Source: an uncultured Bacteroidales bacterium (lineage in GTDB: Bacteria > Bacteroidota > Bacteroidia > Bacteroidales > WCHB1-69). From it: a stretch of DNA of 64,000 nt. The stretch spans positions 1 through 64,000 of the forward strand of contig ONAB01000021.1 in assembly GCA_900315705.1 (NCBI GenBank), in the 5' to 3' direction. Shown here piece after piece: positions 29,932 to 38,589 of the stretch. The number at the start of each line of letters is the position of its first letter. Within the stretch, counting starts at the first letter, position 1. The position numbers and the translations under genes were made by a program. Under the pieces are notes generated by a model, which ran no database searches, had not been told where the DNA came from, and saw only the letters and a program-made list of their open reading frames with translations.

Positions 29932-30918
29932 TTACGCATCATCTTCACTGATAGGCACCCTTTCCACCCCCTCTCCCTTGGCCTTGGCAATGCTCACATT
30001 CAAGTCATAACCCAACAAAAACGCCAAGGAACTCCAGTTTAGCCACAGCAAAATGGCAAAAATGGCTCCTAATGAACCATAAATGAGGTTATAATTGGAA
30101 AAATGGGAGAAATAGAAATTCAAAGCCCAGAGTATCACCACCAGCAGGAAGGTGCATACGGAGGAGCCCGCCGAGAAGAAGCGGAAGTTCTGCTTGTTGA
30201 CCGGCGCCGTGTAATAGAGCATACTCACCACAAAGTAGAGGGCGGCGAAAATCAATATCCACTTGACACCGTGCACCAGGAAGAAATAGACCCGCACCGG
30301 CGCCCCGATGGTGTCGTGCACTTTGTTCATCACCACAGAGGCGATGATCATCAGGGCCACCACCACCAACACGGTCACGAAAACCATAAACATAATCTGC
30401 AAGCTGAGCAGCAACTGCTTGATTATGTTGCGTTTCTGGTCGTTGAAGTAGGAGGTGTCGAGAGCCGCCAACAAGCCGTTGCAACAAATGACGCCAAAAT
30501 AGAGCCCGAAGAAGAGCATCAGCAACGAGAGCGTACCATTCTGCACGGTCACCACCCCGGTGATGACATCCTCCACGGCGGGCCAGGCATAGACGGGGAT
30601 CACCGACTGCAACAGCGATATCAGCGTTTGCTGCACCCCCTCGCCCAAAAAGGCGATGACCGAAAAGAGCGCGATGATGATCGGCACCAACGCAATGAAG
30701 ATGCGGTAGGTCAGGGCCGCCGCCCGCTGGAAAATGACCCCCTTCCCCAACGACTGGAAGAAGTAGTCCATCACATCATACAACGGCAGATGCTGGAAAC
30801 CGGGCAGCGTCCAAGTCTTCGATTTCCTGACAACCTTGCCGATCACGGGAACCCTTTCCAGGTCCTCGCTCCAGATTCTCAGGCGCTTGCGCAGTTTTTG
30901 TATATCCAGCAACATCAT
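29932..30918 (-). CDS. YihY/virulence factor BrkB family membrane protein
   Basis: 328 residues with six or so hydrophobic segments (about 72-92, 110-130, 140-165, 175-205, 218-240, 250-275) and the family signature ALTYRIFIALVPIIIALFSV followed by an NLIYGSLGAIFAILLWLNWSSLAFLLG block near the C-terminus. The family sits in the inner membrane; proposed roles such as transport or envelope integrity are not firmly established, and the old RNase BN link is wrong. Two ATGs in tandem (30918 and 30915) are possible starts. It begins 21 bases after nadC and probably shares its transcript. Confidence 0.9.
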   Translation of the reverse strand: MMLLDIQKLRKRLRIWSEDLERVPVIGKVVRKSKTWTLPGFQHLPLYDVMDYFFQSLGKGVIFQRAAALTYRIFIALVPIIIALFSVIAFLGEGVQQTLISLLQSVIPVYAWPAVEDVITGVVTVQNGTLSLLMLFFGLYFGVICCNGLLAALDTSYFNDQKRNIIKQLLLSLQIMFMVFVTVLVVVALMIIASVVMNKVHDTIGAPVRVYFFLVHGVKWILIFAALYFVVSMLYYTAPVNKQNFRFFSAGSSVCTFLLVVILWALNFYFSHFSNYNLIYGSLGAIFAILLWLNWSSLAFLLGYDLNVSIAKAKGEGVERVPISEDDA

Positions 30919-30939
30919 ACCGGCGTCGGTTTTTCAAAC

Positions 30940-31788
30940 TTATTTGGAAAATTTAAGACTCAAATCGAGACTGCTGATATGGTGGGTGAACGCCCCCACA
31001 GAGATGAAGTCCACGCCGGTGAGGGCATAGTCGCGGAGCGTCTCCTTGACAATGCCTCCGGAGGCTTCGGTCTCGTAGCGGTGATCGACGAGCTTCACGC
31101 CATCCACGATTTGCGCGGGGGTGAAGTTGTCGAACATAATGCGATGCACGCCGCCGTGGGCGAGCACGCGGCGCACGTCGTCCAGCGAACGGGTCTCAAT
31201 CTCGATCTTGAGGTCCAGGCCTTTGCTTTTCTGATAGGCATTGGCCGCATCAATGGCCTTCTCAATGCCGCCGGCAAAGTCTATATGATTGTCTTTCAAC
31301 ATCATCATATCATACAGTCCGAAGCGGTGGTTGGTAGCACCCCCAACTTTCACGGCATATTTCTCGAAGATGCGCATATTAGGCGTCGTCTTGCGGGTGT
31401 CGAGCAGCGTGACGCCGGTGTCCTTCACCAGCTCCACATACTCGTGCGTCATCGTGGCGATGCCGCTCATCCGCTGCATAAAGTTGAGCACATTGCGCTC
31501 GGCGGTGAGCATACTGGCGGCAGGACCGTGCAGTTTGAACACGATGTCGCCCTTATGGATGGCGTCGCCGTCCTGCATAAAGCACTCCATCTGGATGGTG
31601 TCGTCCACCTGGCGGAGCACCTCGCGGGCCACGTCCACGCCACAGAGGATGCCATCCTCCTTGACAAGCAGTTTCATATCGCCCATCTCGCCGGCGGGAA
31701 TACAGGAGAGAGAGGAGTGGTCGCCGTTGCCGATATCCTCTTGCAACGACATCTGGATAAGTTTGCGGACTTGTTCGTCGATGATCAT
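30940..31788 (-). CDS. nadC: Nicotinate-nucleotide diphosphorylase (carboxylating)
   Basis: 282 residues. NadC converts quinolinate and PRPP to nicotinate mononucleotide, the entry of de novo NAD synthesis. Seen in the sequence: the N-terminal EDIGNGDHSS motif, ERNVLNFMQRMSGIAT, the PRPP/quinolinate site DTRKTTPNMR-x-F-x-K-x-A-V-x-x-GG, the LKDNHI block, and the C-terminal EASGGI loop. Length is normal. Its ATG overlaps the lipoprotein stop (ATGA), so translation is probably coupled. The later step enzyme NadD is encoded separately near 50.2 kb; nadA and nadB are not in the window. Confidence 0.96.
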   Translation of the reverse strand: MIIDEQVRKLIQMSLQEDIGNGDHSSLSCIPAGEMGDMKLLVKEDGILCGVDVAREVLRQVDDTIQMECFMQDGDAIHKGDIVFKLHGPAASMLTAERNVLNFMQRMSGIATMTHEYVELVKDTGVTLLDTRKTTPNMRIFEKYAVKVGGATNHRFGLYDMMMLKDNHIDFAGGIEKAIDAANAYQKSKGLDLKIEIETRSLDDVRRVLAHGGVHRIMFDNFTPAQIVDGVKLVDHRYETEASGGIVKETLRDYALTGVDFISVGAFTHHISSLDLSLKFSK

Positions 31789-32276
31789 TTTTTCACAATT
31801 ATTTCAGGGGTTTCGATAATGTTGCTCTCGTGCAAGGCACGGTCCACCAGCTGGCAGCGCAGCTTGATGGTGTCGTAGGGGGAGTAATAGTTATTAATAA
31901 ACGTTAAAATGGAGATTTCTCCTTCAATGGACTCGGGAACCTCATCGCTGAGATAGGGCAGGCGGGCGTGTAGGGGGGTGGGCAACTCCACCTCCACCCA
32001 CTGGCCGTGCTGTTTTTCCAGAAAATCGATGAAGAAGTTGTAATAATAGGTGGAATCCGGGGAGAAGGCACCGGTGGTATCGCGGCTGTTGAGCCCGATA
32101 TCGCCGTCACCGTCCTGGTAGGCGACAACCAGCTTGGCTTGGTTGTCGTGACCGCTGCCGTCGTCCACCTTTTCCAGGCGCACGAAGTCGATATGCGGCA
32201 CCTCCGAGTAGCGATTGGGGTGCACACATCCGACCGCGAGCACGGCACTAAGCCATATCATCCACCATCTCCTCAT
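31785..32276 (-). CDS. Lipoprotein of unknown function
   Basis: 163 residues with a lipoprotein signal (MRRWWMIWLSAVLAVGC, lipobox AVGC, Cys at 17). The mature part is beta-rich with YQDGDGDIGLNSRDTTGAF, a calcium-binding-like Asp-rich loop also seen in other Bacteroidota lipoproteins, and a C-terminal VDRALHESNIIETPEIIV. It overlaps nadC by four bases, an arrangement that suggests co-expression rather than shared function. Family not recognised with certainty; the DGDGDIG loop suggests a surface or periplasmic fold stabilised by metal. Confidence 0.8.
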   Translation of the reverse strand: MRRWWMIWLSAVLAVGCVHPNRYSEVPHIDFVRLEKVDDGSGHDNQAKLVVAYQDGDGDIGLNSRDTTGAFSPDSTYYYNFFIDFLEKQHGQWVEVELPTPLHARLPYLSDEVPESIEGEISILTFINNYYSPYDTIKLRCQLVDRALHESNIIETPEIIVKK

Positions 32277-32308
32277 TTTTCAGATTTATTAAAAAAAGCA
32301 AAACGTCT

Positions 32309-33799
32309 TTACTCTACGCGCACGCCGTTGACAAACTCAATGGACTTTTGGATGAGCTCGTGCATATAGGTGTCGTTCTCCACGAAGGGCACGAAGGTGC
32401 GGTAGGCCTTGACAAACTCCTCGATGAAGGGTGACGACTTGAGCGGACGGCGGAACTCGAGAGCCTGGGCGGCGTTGAAGAGCTCGATGCCGAGGATTTT
32501 CTCCACGTTGTTGACCACCAGATAGCACTTGGTGGCGGCGTTGGCACCCATACTCACGTGGTCCTCCTGGCCTTGCGACGACTCGATGGAGTCGGTGGAG
32601 CAGGGCATCGTGAAGGCCTTGTTCTGGTTCACGATGGAGGCGGCGGCATACTGCGGGATCATAAAGCCGGAGTTGAGGCCCGGGTTCTTGACGAGGAAGG
32701 AGGGCAGCTCGCGCTTGCCGGAGATGAGCTGGTAGATGCGGCGCTCGGAGATGTTGCCCAACTCGGCCATCGCAATGGAGAGGAAGTCGAGCACCAGGGC
32801 CAGCGGCTGACCGTGGAAGTTGCCGGCCGAAACCACGATGTCCTCGTCGGGGAATACGGTCGGGTTGTCGGTCACGGAGTTGATTTCGGTCTCCACCACG
32901 TCGAGCACGTGCTGGATGGAGTCCTTGGTGGCGCCGTGCACCTGCGGGATGCAGCGGAAGGAGTAGGGATCCTGGACGTGCTCCTTGTGGCGCTGGATCA
33001 GTTCAGAGCCCTGGAGCAGTTCCTGGAAATGGGCAGCGGTGATGAGCTGTCCGGCGTGCGGGCGCACCAGATGCACGTTGAGATTGAAGGGCTCGATGCG
33101 GCCGTCGAAGGCATCCAGGGAGACCGCGCCGATGATGTCGGCCAACCAGGAGAGTTTCTGCGACTTGATGAGGAGCCAGACGGCGTAGGAGCTCATAAAC
33201 TGGGTGCCGTTGAGCAGGGCAAGGCCCTCTTTGGACTGCAGGGTGATGGGTTCCCAGCCGAACTTCTCGTTGATGACAGATGCCGGGTATTTCTTGCCTC
33301 TGTAATAGACCTCGCCCATATTGATGAGGGGCAGGGAGAGGTGGGCCAGCGGCGCCAGGTCGCCCGATGCGCCGAGCGAGCCCTGCTGATAGACCACGGG
33401 ATAGACGCCCTTGTTGTAGAAATCGACCAGACGCTGCACGGTGGCCAGCTGCACGCCGGAGTGGCCGTACGACAGGGACTGGATCTTCATCAGGAGCATC
33501 AGTTGGACAATCTCCTGGGGCACCTCGGCGCCCACACCGCAAGCGTGCGACACCACAAGGTTGCGCTGCAGGGTGGAGAGGTCCTCCTTGGAAATGGAGC
33601 GGTTGCAGAGAGAGCCGAAGCCGGTGGTCACCCCATAGATGGGCTCCTTCTCGGTGTCGGTTTTCTTGTCCAGATAGGCGCGGCACTTCTGCACGGCGTC
33701 AATGGCTTCTTGTGAGAGTTCGATTTTCTGACGGCGGGCCACAATCTTGGCCACCTTCTCAATGCTGAGAAACTTTGTGGAGATCTGATGCTTTTTCAT
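32309..33799 (-). CDS. hutH: Histidine ammonia-lyase
   Basis: 496 residues from ATG 33799 (MKKHQISTKFLSIEKV); nine codons of open frame upstream are ignored because this start fits the family and the promoter. The enzyme deaminates L-histidine to urocanate using the self-formed MIO group, made from Ala-Ser-Gly at 144-146 (QGSLGASGDLAPLAHLSLPL). Active-site features: YGVTTGFGSL near 55, SHACGVG near 84, NSVTDNP, and QEDHVSMG, whose Glu is typical of histidine rather than Phe/Tyr lyases (those have Asn-Gln-Asp). Other hut genes are absent, so histidine breakdown is encoded elsewhere or this acts alone. The lipoprotein-nadC genes follow 32 bases downstream on the same strand. Confidence 0.93.
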   Translation of the reverse strand: MKKHQISTKFLSIEKVAKIVARRQKIELSQEAIDAVQKCRAYLDKKTDTEKEPIYGVTTGFGSLCNRSISKEDLSTLQRNLVVSHACGVGAEVPQEIVQLMLLMKIQSLSYGHSGVQLATVQRLVDFYNKGVYPVVYQQGSLGASGDLAPLAHLSLPLINMGEVYYRGKKYPASVINEKFGWEPITLQSKEGLALLNGTQFMSSYAVWLLIKSQKLSWLADIIGAVSLDAFDGRIEPFNLNVHLVRPHAGQLITAAHFQELLQGSELIQRHKEHVQDPYSFRCIPQVHGATKDSIQHVLDVVETEINSVTDNPTVFPDEDIVVSAGNFHGQPLALVLDFLSIAMAELGNISERRIYQLISGKRELPSFLVKNPGLNSGFMIPQYAAASIVNQNKAFTMPCSTDSIESSQGQEDHVSMGANAATKCYLVVNNVEKILGIELFNAAQALEFRRPLKSSPFIEEFVKAYRTFVPFVENDTYMHELIQKSIEFVNGVRVE

Positions 33800-33870
33800 A
33801 TTGCAGTTTATTATTTGTGACAACATTAACAGAACACACCCTTCGGAAAAGGGCGTATTTTTAGCGGTGG

Positions 33871-33878
33871 CAAAGATA
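33871..33878 (-). promoter_or_regulatory. -7 promoter element TATCTTTG for hutH
   Basis: The minus strand reads TATCTTTGCC, a good TAnnTTTG match, 71 bases upstream of the hutH ATG and in the divergent hutH-lgt spacer. No clear -33 TTTG is seen. Confidence 0.55.
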
Positions 33879-33950
33879 GTATAAAATTTCGGATTATGGT
33901 GCCCGTAAATAATATAGTTTTTTCCCGTTGCGGCATCCCGATATTTTTGT

Positions 33951-33958
33951 TACTTTTG
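33951..33958 (+). promoter_or_regulatory. -7 promoter element TACTTTTG for lgt
   Basis: TACTTTTG fits TAnnTTTG; a GTTG at 33927-33930 lies 20 bases upstream, in the place of the -33 element. The lgt ATG follows 33 bases downstream. Confidence 0.65.
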
Positions 33959-33991
33959 CAGTTTCTTTTTAAAAAACGTAAAATACTCACA

Positions 33992-34894
33992 ATGTTTTTG
34001 AACGCACTTTGTACTATTACTTGGAAAGTGAACCCCGTGGCCTTTCATCTGGGCTCCGTGGAGGTGCGCTGGTACGGCATCCTGTTGGCCACCGGCTTCC
34101 TGCTGGCCTACTTGACTTTGCAGAAGATATTCGTCACCGAAAAGGCCTCCCAGAAGGAGCTGGACCGCATCTCGATATGGACAATTGTCTGGACCTTCAT
34201 CGGCTTGCGGTTAGGGCATTTTCTCTTTTACGAGCCGCAGCAGTTCACCACGCTGAAGGGGATAATGGAGATTGTGCTTCCCATCCGCGACGGGCAATTT
34301 GTCGGCTATCAGGGGCTGGCGAGCCACGGCGGTGTGCTGGGCATCCTGGGGTTTATCATCTATTACACTTGGAAATACAAGGTCAACTTCTTCTGGATTT
34401 GGGATCGCTTGGGCATTGCCGTGCCCATTGCGGCGGCCTTTGTGCGCATCGGCAACCTGATGAACCACGAGATTGTGGGCAGCATCACCGATGTGCCCTG
34501 GGCGTTCAACTTCACCTACGGCGGCTTCGGCGTGGCGGGCACCTTGCGCCACCCAGCTCAGATTTACGAGTCGGTGGTCTATTTGCTGGTGTTCATCTGC
34601 CTGGCTGTCTATTATTTCAAGTTCGCCAAGGGCAAGGTGGCTGCGGGCCGCACCTCCGGCATCACCCTGTTCGTCATCTTCACCGCCCGCTTCATCATCG
34701 AGTTTTTCAAGGAGGTGCAGGTGCCCAGCGAGATGGAACACGCCCTCAACAACGGGCAGATTCTCAGCATCCCCATCGCCCTGCTCGGTCTCGCACTGCT
34801 CATCTACTCTTTCGTGCGCACCAGCTACCCCGAATTCCCCTACAAGGAAGAATCTGACCCCGCCGTTAAACAAAAGGAGGAAAAAACTGTCTAA
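33992..34894 (+). CDS. lgt: Prolipoprotein diacylglyceryl transferase
   Basis: 300 residues from ATG 33992 (MFLNALCTITWKVNPVAFHL); the open frame further upstream contains the promoter and is not translated. Lgt moves diacylglycerol from phosphatidylglycerol to the lipobox Cys of prolipoproteins, the first step of lipoprotein maturation, in the inner membrane. Seven hydrophobic segments are visible. Signature residues: GLASHGGVLGI (His 112, counterpart of E. coli His103) and VRIGNLMNHEIVG at 151-163, the form of the G-R-I-G-N-x-x-N-x-E motif, with Val in place of the first Gly. LRHPAQIYES follows as in other members. The next two genes downstream on this strand include a lipoprotein that would be its substrate. 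Confidence 0.95.
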   Translation: MFLNALCTITWKVNPVAFHLGSVEVRWYGILLATGFLLAYLTLQKIFVTEKASQKELDRISIWTIVWTFIGLRLGHFLFYEPQQFTTLKGIMEIVLPIRDGQFVGYQGLASHGGVLGILGFIIYYTWKYKVNFFWIWDRLGIAVPIAAAFVRIGNLMNHEIVGSITDVPWAFNFTYGGFGVAGTLRHPAQIYESVVYLLVFICLAVYYFKFAKGKVAAGRTSGITLFVIFTARFIIEFFKEVQVPSEMEHALNNGQILSIPIALLGLALLIYSFVRTSYPEFPYKEESDPAVKQKEEKTV

Positions 34895-34940
34895 CGCCCT
34901 CTTGATTTGAATTTATTATTAACCCTAATTTTTTAAAACA

Positions 34941-35384
34941 ATGAAAAAGCTGTTTCCCTTATTCCTGATTCTCGCCCTCGCTTTCACCGGTTGCGAAGGC
35001 GGTGGTTCCCAATTTGCCGGCAAATACAACGGCACCTTCACCATCATCAAGAACAACACCACCAAACAAGGTTCGGTGCGCATCACCAACAACCCGGTTT
35101 CCACTAATGGTATTCTGCTCTATGCTGTGCTCCCGCTCGAATACACGATGACCAACACCTACGAGGCCTCCAGCGAGAATGTGGATTACATCACCCAAGT
35201 GCTCTCCTCTATGGTGGGTGAGAACAATTTCATTGACAGCGCTTCCGAAAAGGTCAAAAACATCAAAGTGAAGACCACCTTCACTGGCAACGAACTTTAT
35301 ATGTATGTGGCCTACGAGGTGCAACTCCTCAGTGGACTGATGAACACCGAAATCCGCATCATAGAATTCACGGGCAGTAAATAA
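34941..35384 (+). CDS. Small lipoprotein of unknown function
   Basis: 147 residues with a lipoprotein signal peptide (MKKLFPLFLILALAFTGC, Cys at 18) followed by a Gly-rich linker (EGGGSQFAGKYNGTF). The rest alternates polar and hydrophobic residues in strands, suggesting a lipocalin-like or beta-barrel small domain (YNGTFTIIKNN, VKTTFTGNELYMYVAYEVQL, TEIRIIEFTG). I do not recognise a named family. It is 46 bases downstream of lgt and is closed by a hairpin terminator. Confidence 0.8.
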   Translation: MKKLFPLFLILALAFTGCEGGGSQFAGKYNGTFTIIKNNTTKQGSVRITNNPVSTNGILLYAVLPLEYTMTNTYEASSENVDYITQVLSSMVGENNFIDSASEKVKNIKVKTTFTGNELYMYVAYEVQLLSGLMNTEIRIIEFTGSK

Positions 35385-35445
35385 TCCTTCACAGGCGCAC
35401 GACTCAACCTACGCAAACGCGTTTGTCGGCACCTGATTTCACATC

Positions 35446-35473
35446 GCCCCTCCCCAAAAAGAGGGGCTTTTTT
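35446..35473 (+). terminator. Intrinsic terminator after lipoprotein gene
   Basis: A 7-bp stem (GCCCCTC / GAGGGGC) with an 8-base loop is followed by six T residues, 61 bases after the lipoprotein stop. It separates lgt-lipoprotein from the next gene. A 12-base palindrome CAAACGCGTTTG lies just before it at 35414-35425. Confidence 0.9.
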
Positions 35474-35490
35474 CCTAATATCCATATTTG

Positions 35491-36990
35491 ATGAAAAACC
35501 GTTTGTTCCTGCTATCCCTGTTGTTGTGCGGCCTCGTATTCGCGAAGGCCCAGGACAGTGCTGTGACCAACGGTTTCGTCACCTTCCACTACCCTTCCGG
35601 CGCCAAGTCGAGCGAGGGCACCCTGGTGAACGGCCAGCCCGACGGCTGGTGGCGCGCCTACGACGAAGAGGGCAACCTCCTCTCCGAAGGCAACCGAAAA
35701 AACTTTTTGCTTGACAGCCTCTGGACCTTCTACCAGAAGGGCAAGCGGTATATGACGCTGAACTACAAGGCTGGCAAAAAGGAGGGCGAGCAAATCCAGT
35801 ACAGCGACAAGGACTACACCGTCACCCTGTGGCGGGCCGACACCATCGTCGGGGCGGTGCGCACCCTCGACAACAGCGGCTGGCTGAAGCGCACTGTGCC
35901 GTATGTCAACGGCAAGCCACACGGTATGGCCAAGGAATTTGACCAAAGCGGACTTGTCGTCGCCGTCACCCAATACTACCACGGCATCCGCAACCGCACC
36001 GAACGCATCAACCGCACCGACCAGTTCGGCCACAAGCAGGGCAGCTGGAAATACTTCTGGGACAACGGCAACCTCCGGATGGAAGGCTCCTACCTCAACG
36101 ACAAGAAACACGGCTTTTTCAAATACTACAACGAGAACGGCGACTTCCTGTATGTGGAGAAATACACCCACGACCAGCTGGAAGAGGATGCCAAGGAGAC
36201 CAAGCAGCTCGACAAGCGCGTGGCCTACCATCCTAACGGTCAGCCCTCCATCATCGCCACCTATCATCACGACACGCCCGACGGCATCCGCCGCGAGTTT
36301 GACACCACCGGCAAAATCATCAAGGGCTACCTCTTCGAGGAGGGATGGCTCCGCTATGAGGGCATCACCGATATGAACGGCCTGCGCCAAGGGCTCTGGA
36401 AAGAGTACTACCCCACCGGCGAGCTCCGCTCCCAAGGCAAGTACAAGAACTCCAAACCCATCGGCCAATGGAAGTTCTTCTTCCCCGACAAAACCGTGGA
36501 AATCGTCGGCGACTACAACCAAAAGGGGCAGAAACACGGCGAGTGGGTCTGGTTTTACCCCTCCGGCGACACGATGACGGTCTCCTATTACGAAGACGGC
36601 GACCTCGACGGTCCCTACGTAGAGTACGACGAAGAGGGCCAGCCCGTGACCCGTGGCGAGTACGTGGCCGGCTACGAGGAGGGCGTCTGGTACTATCGCA
36701 ACGGCACCTCCGTGGAAACCGGACGCTATGACGGCGGCAAACGCACCGGCCTCTGGACCACCACCTACTCCGACAACCAGGTGGCCGCCAAAATCAACTA
36801 CGACCAGGATGTGCGCGACGGCAAATACACCGCCTTCTGGGAAAACGGAAACATCAAAACCACTGGCAAATACACCAACGGACTTCAGGACGGCACCTGG
36901 ATCCAATACACTGAAGAAGGAGTCCAATTCCTCACCACCCTGTTCAAGGACGGCAAGGAAATCAAATGGAACAATTACACCATAAAATAA
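35491..36990 (+). CDS. Secreted MORN/YwqK-like repeat protein
   Basis: 499 residues from ATG 35491; the TTG three bases earlier is not needed. Signal peptide about 1-20 (LVFAKAQ). The mature protein is almost wholly made of ~22-residue repeats with the pattern Y-x-N/D-G-x-x-x-G-x-W-x-x-Y, e.g. FHYPSGAKSSEGTLVNGQPDGWWRAY split over two units, GNLRMEGSYLNDKKHGFFKYY, TGELRSQGKYKNSKPIGQWKFF and GNIKTTGKYTNGLQDGTWIQY, each less than a full beta-hairpin apart. These match the MORN_2 / YwqK antitoxin-like repeat class. Such repeats form elongated beta-hairpin solenoids; their role in Bacteroidota is not known. The toxin-antitoxin name of the class does not apply to an exported protein. It ends 15 bases before the lytic transglycosylase gene, so the two are co-transcribed. 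Confidence 0.85.
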   Translation: MKNRLFLLSLLLCGLVFAKAQDSAVTNGFVTFHYPSGAKSSEGTLVNGQPDGWWRAYDEEGNLLSEGNRKNFLLDSLWTFYQKGKRYMTLNYKAGKKEGEQIQYSDKDYTVTLWRADTIVGAVRTLDNSGWLKRTVPYVNGKPHGMAKEFDQSGLVVAVTQYYHGIRNRTERINRTDQFGHKQGSWKYFWDNGNLRMEGSYLNDKKHGFFKYYNENGDFLYVEKYTHDQLEEDAKETKQLDKRVAYHPNGQPSIIATYHHDTPDGIRREFDTTGKIIKGYLFEEGWLRYEGITDMNGLRQGLWKEYYPTGELRSQGKYKNSKPIGQWKFFFPDKTVEIVGDYNQKGQKHGEWVWFYPSGDTMTVSYYEDGDLDGPYVEYDEEGQPVTRGEYVAGYEEGVWYYRNGTSVETGRYDGGKRTGLWTTTYSDNQVAAKINYDQDVRDGKYTAFWENGNIKTTGKYTNGLQDGTWIQYTEEGVQFLTTLFKDGKEIKWNNYTIK

Positions 36991-37005
36991 ATAAAACAAG
37001 CGTAA

Positions 37006-38586
37006 ATGATTCGAAAAGTCTGGCCTATATTCATATTCATCCTGTTCACCTGTTCACTGACGGCGCAAATCACTCCGCCCGACACCAATGCCGCCAAAGA
37101 CAACCCCTCGCAGAACGACCTGGCGGTCTTCACCAACACCGAGATCCAGAAGATGGACTCGATGCTCAACATCTGGTACGTGAAGAGCGGGCTCGACACC
37201 AAGCACTCTGTGCTCTCCAAACTCAAGGATGACACCACGGCCTACGACAACAACGACACGCTCATTTTCCGCCGGCTCTCCCAAATTGTGACGGCCGTGC
37301 CTTTGGCCTACAACGAGCGCGTGAAGCGCTTCATTGAACTCTACTCCGTGCAGCGGCAGCGCTCCTCGTCGGTGATTCTCGCGCTGGCGCAATACTATTA
37401 TCCCTGGATGAAGGCCATCTTCGACAAATACGGTGTGCCCGAGGAGTTGGTCTATATCACCATCATCGAGTCGGCGCTTAACCCCTTGGCGGTGTCGCGG
37501 GCCGGCGCCACCGGCATCTGGCAGTTTATGTACGGCACTGGCAAGCTCTACGGCCTGGAGGTCAACACCTTCATCGACGACCGGCGCGACCCCTACAAGG
37601 CCACCGATGCTGCCGCCCGCCACTTCCGCGACCTCTACAATATCTTCAACGACTGGGGGTTGGCCATCTCGGCCTACAACTGCGGCGCAGGCAACGTGCG
37701 CAAGGCCATCCAGCGCTCCGGCGGCAAGACCGACTTCTGGGGCGTCTGCCCTTACCTGCCCAAAGAGACGCAGAACTACTTTCCCGCCTTCATCGGCGCC
37801 TATTATATGATGACCTATCATAACCTCTACGGCATCACCCCCTCCACCCTCCACATCCCCACCAACGTGGACACCGTGATGGTGGACAAGGAGATTCATC
37901 TCCAGCAGGTGTCGGAGGTGCTCGGCATTGATATGGACGAGCTCCACATCCTCAACCCGCAATACAAAAGGGACATCATACCCGCCTACAACGAGCCCTA
38001 TCCGCTGCGACTGCAAGCACCTGATGTCCTGCGTTTTATAGCGATGAAGGACTCCATTGAGAAATACCGTTACGACGACTTCTTCAACCCCACCAAGAAC
38101 CTCGCCACCGCCACTGCCGCCAACGGGGAGGTCATTGTGCAAACCACGCCCAACAAATACCACACCGTGCGCAAGGGGGAGACCTTGTCGAAGATCGCCT
38201 CCAAATACGGCACCACGGTCAGCAAGCTGAAGTCGTTGAACCATTTGCGCAGCAGCAGTTTGCGAGTCGGGCAGCGGCTATTAGTGAGGAAAGGCACCAC
38301 CATCACCAAACCCGCCCCGGTGGTGGCCAAGGACACGTTGACCACGCCCAAGGATACGCTGGCCATTGCCCCGGCTGACTCCACGACTGTGAAGATTGAT
38401 ACAGTGCAGCCCGTACAGCCGCCCAAGCCGGCGCCGTCGGTCATCACCTATACTGTGAAGAAAGGGGACACGCTATCCTCCATTGCCCGCAAATACGGCA
38501 CCACCGCCGCGGCGTTGGCCAAGTACAACCATCTGCGCAACGAAAACGCCATCCAAATCGGGCAAAAGTTGAAAATTCCGAGATGA
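37006..38586 (+). CDS. Membrane-bound lytic transglycosylase (MltD-like) with two LysM domains
   Basis: 526 residues. A signal peptide (1-20) precedes an SLT domain at about 125-260: catalytic Glu155 in IIESALNPLAVSRAGATGIW, followed by GLEVN, the DPYKATDAAARHFRDLY helix and LAISAYNCGAGNV. Two LysM modules follow, at about 384-427 (YHTVRKGETLSKIASKYG) and 481-525 (YTVKKGDTLSSIARKYG), separated by a Pro/Thr/Asp-rich linker. The enzyme cleaves the MurNAc-GlcNAc bond to form 1,6-anhydro ends; LysM domains hold it on peptidoglycan. There is no lipobox Cys, so unlike E. coli MltD it may be soluble or retained only through LysM. It follows the MORN-like gene by 15 bases. Confidence 0.94.
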   Translation: MIRKVWPIFIFILFTCSLTAQITPPDTNAAKDNPSQNDLAVFTNTEIQKMDSMLNIWYVKSGLDTKHSVLSKLKDDTTAYDNNDTLIFRRLSQIVTAVPLAYNERVKRFIELYSVQRQRSSSVILALAQYYYPWMKAIFDKYGVPEELVYITIIESALNPLAVSRAGATGIWQFMYGTGKLYGLEVNTFIDDRRDPYKATDAAARHFRDLYNIFNDWGLAISAYNCGAGNVRKAIQRSGGKTDFWGVCPYLPKETQNYFPAFIGAYYMMTYHNLYGITPSTLHIPTNVDTVMVDKEIHLQQVSEVLGIDMDELHILNPQYKRDIIPAYNEPYPLRLQAPDVLRFIAMKDSIEKYRYDDFFNPTKNLATATAANGEVIVQTTPNKYHTVRKGETLSKIASKYGTTVSKLKSLNHLRSSSLRVGQRLLVRKGTTITKPAPVVAKDTLTTPKDTLAIAPADSTTVKIDTVQPVQPPKPAPSVITYTVKKGDTLSSIARKYGTTAAALAKYNHLRNENAIQIGQKLKIPR

Positions 38587-38589
38587 AAA

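Noticed and set aside
32309-33799. Phenylalanine or tyrosine ammonia-lyase instead of HutH
   Set aside because: The QEDHVSMG segment and SHACGVG motif fit histidine lyases; Phe/Tyr lyases have Asn-Gln-Asp at the first position.
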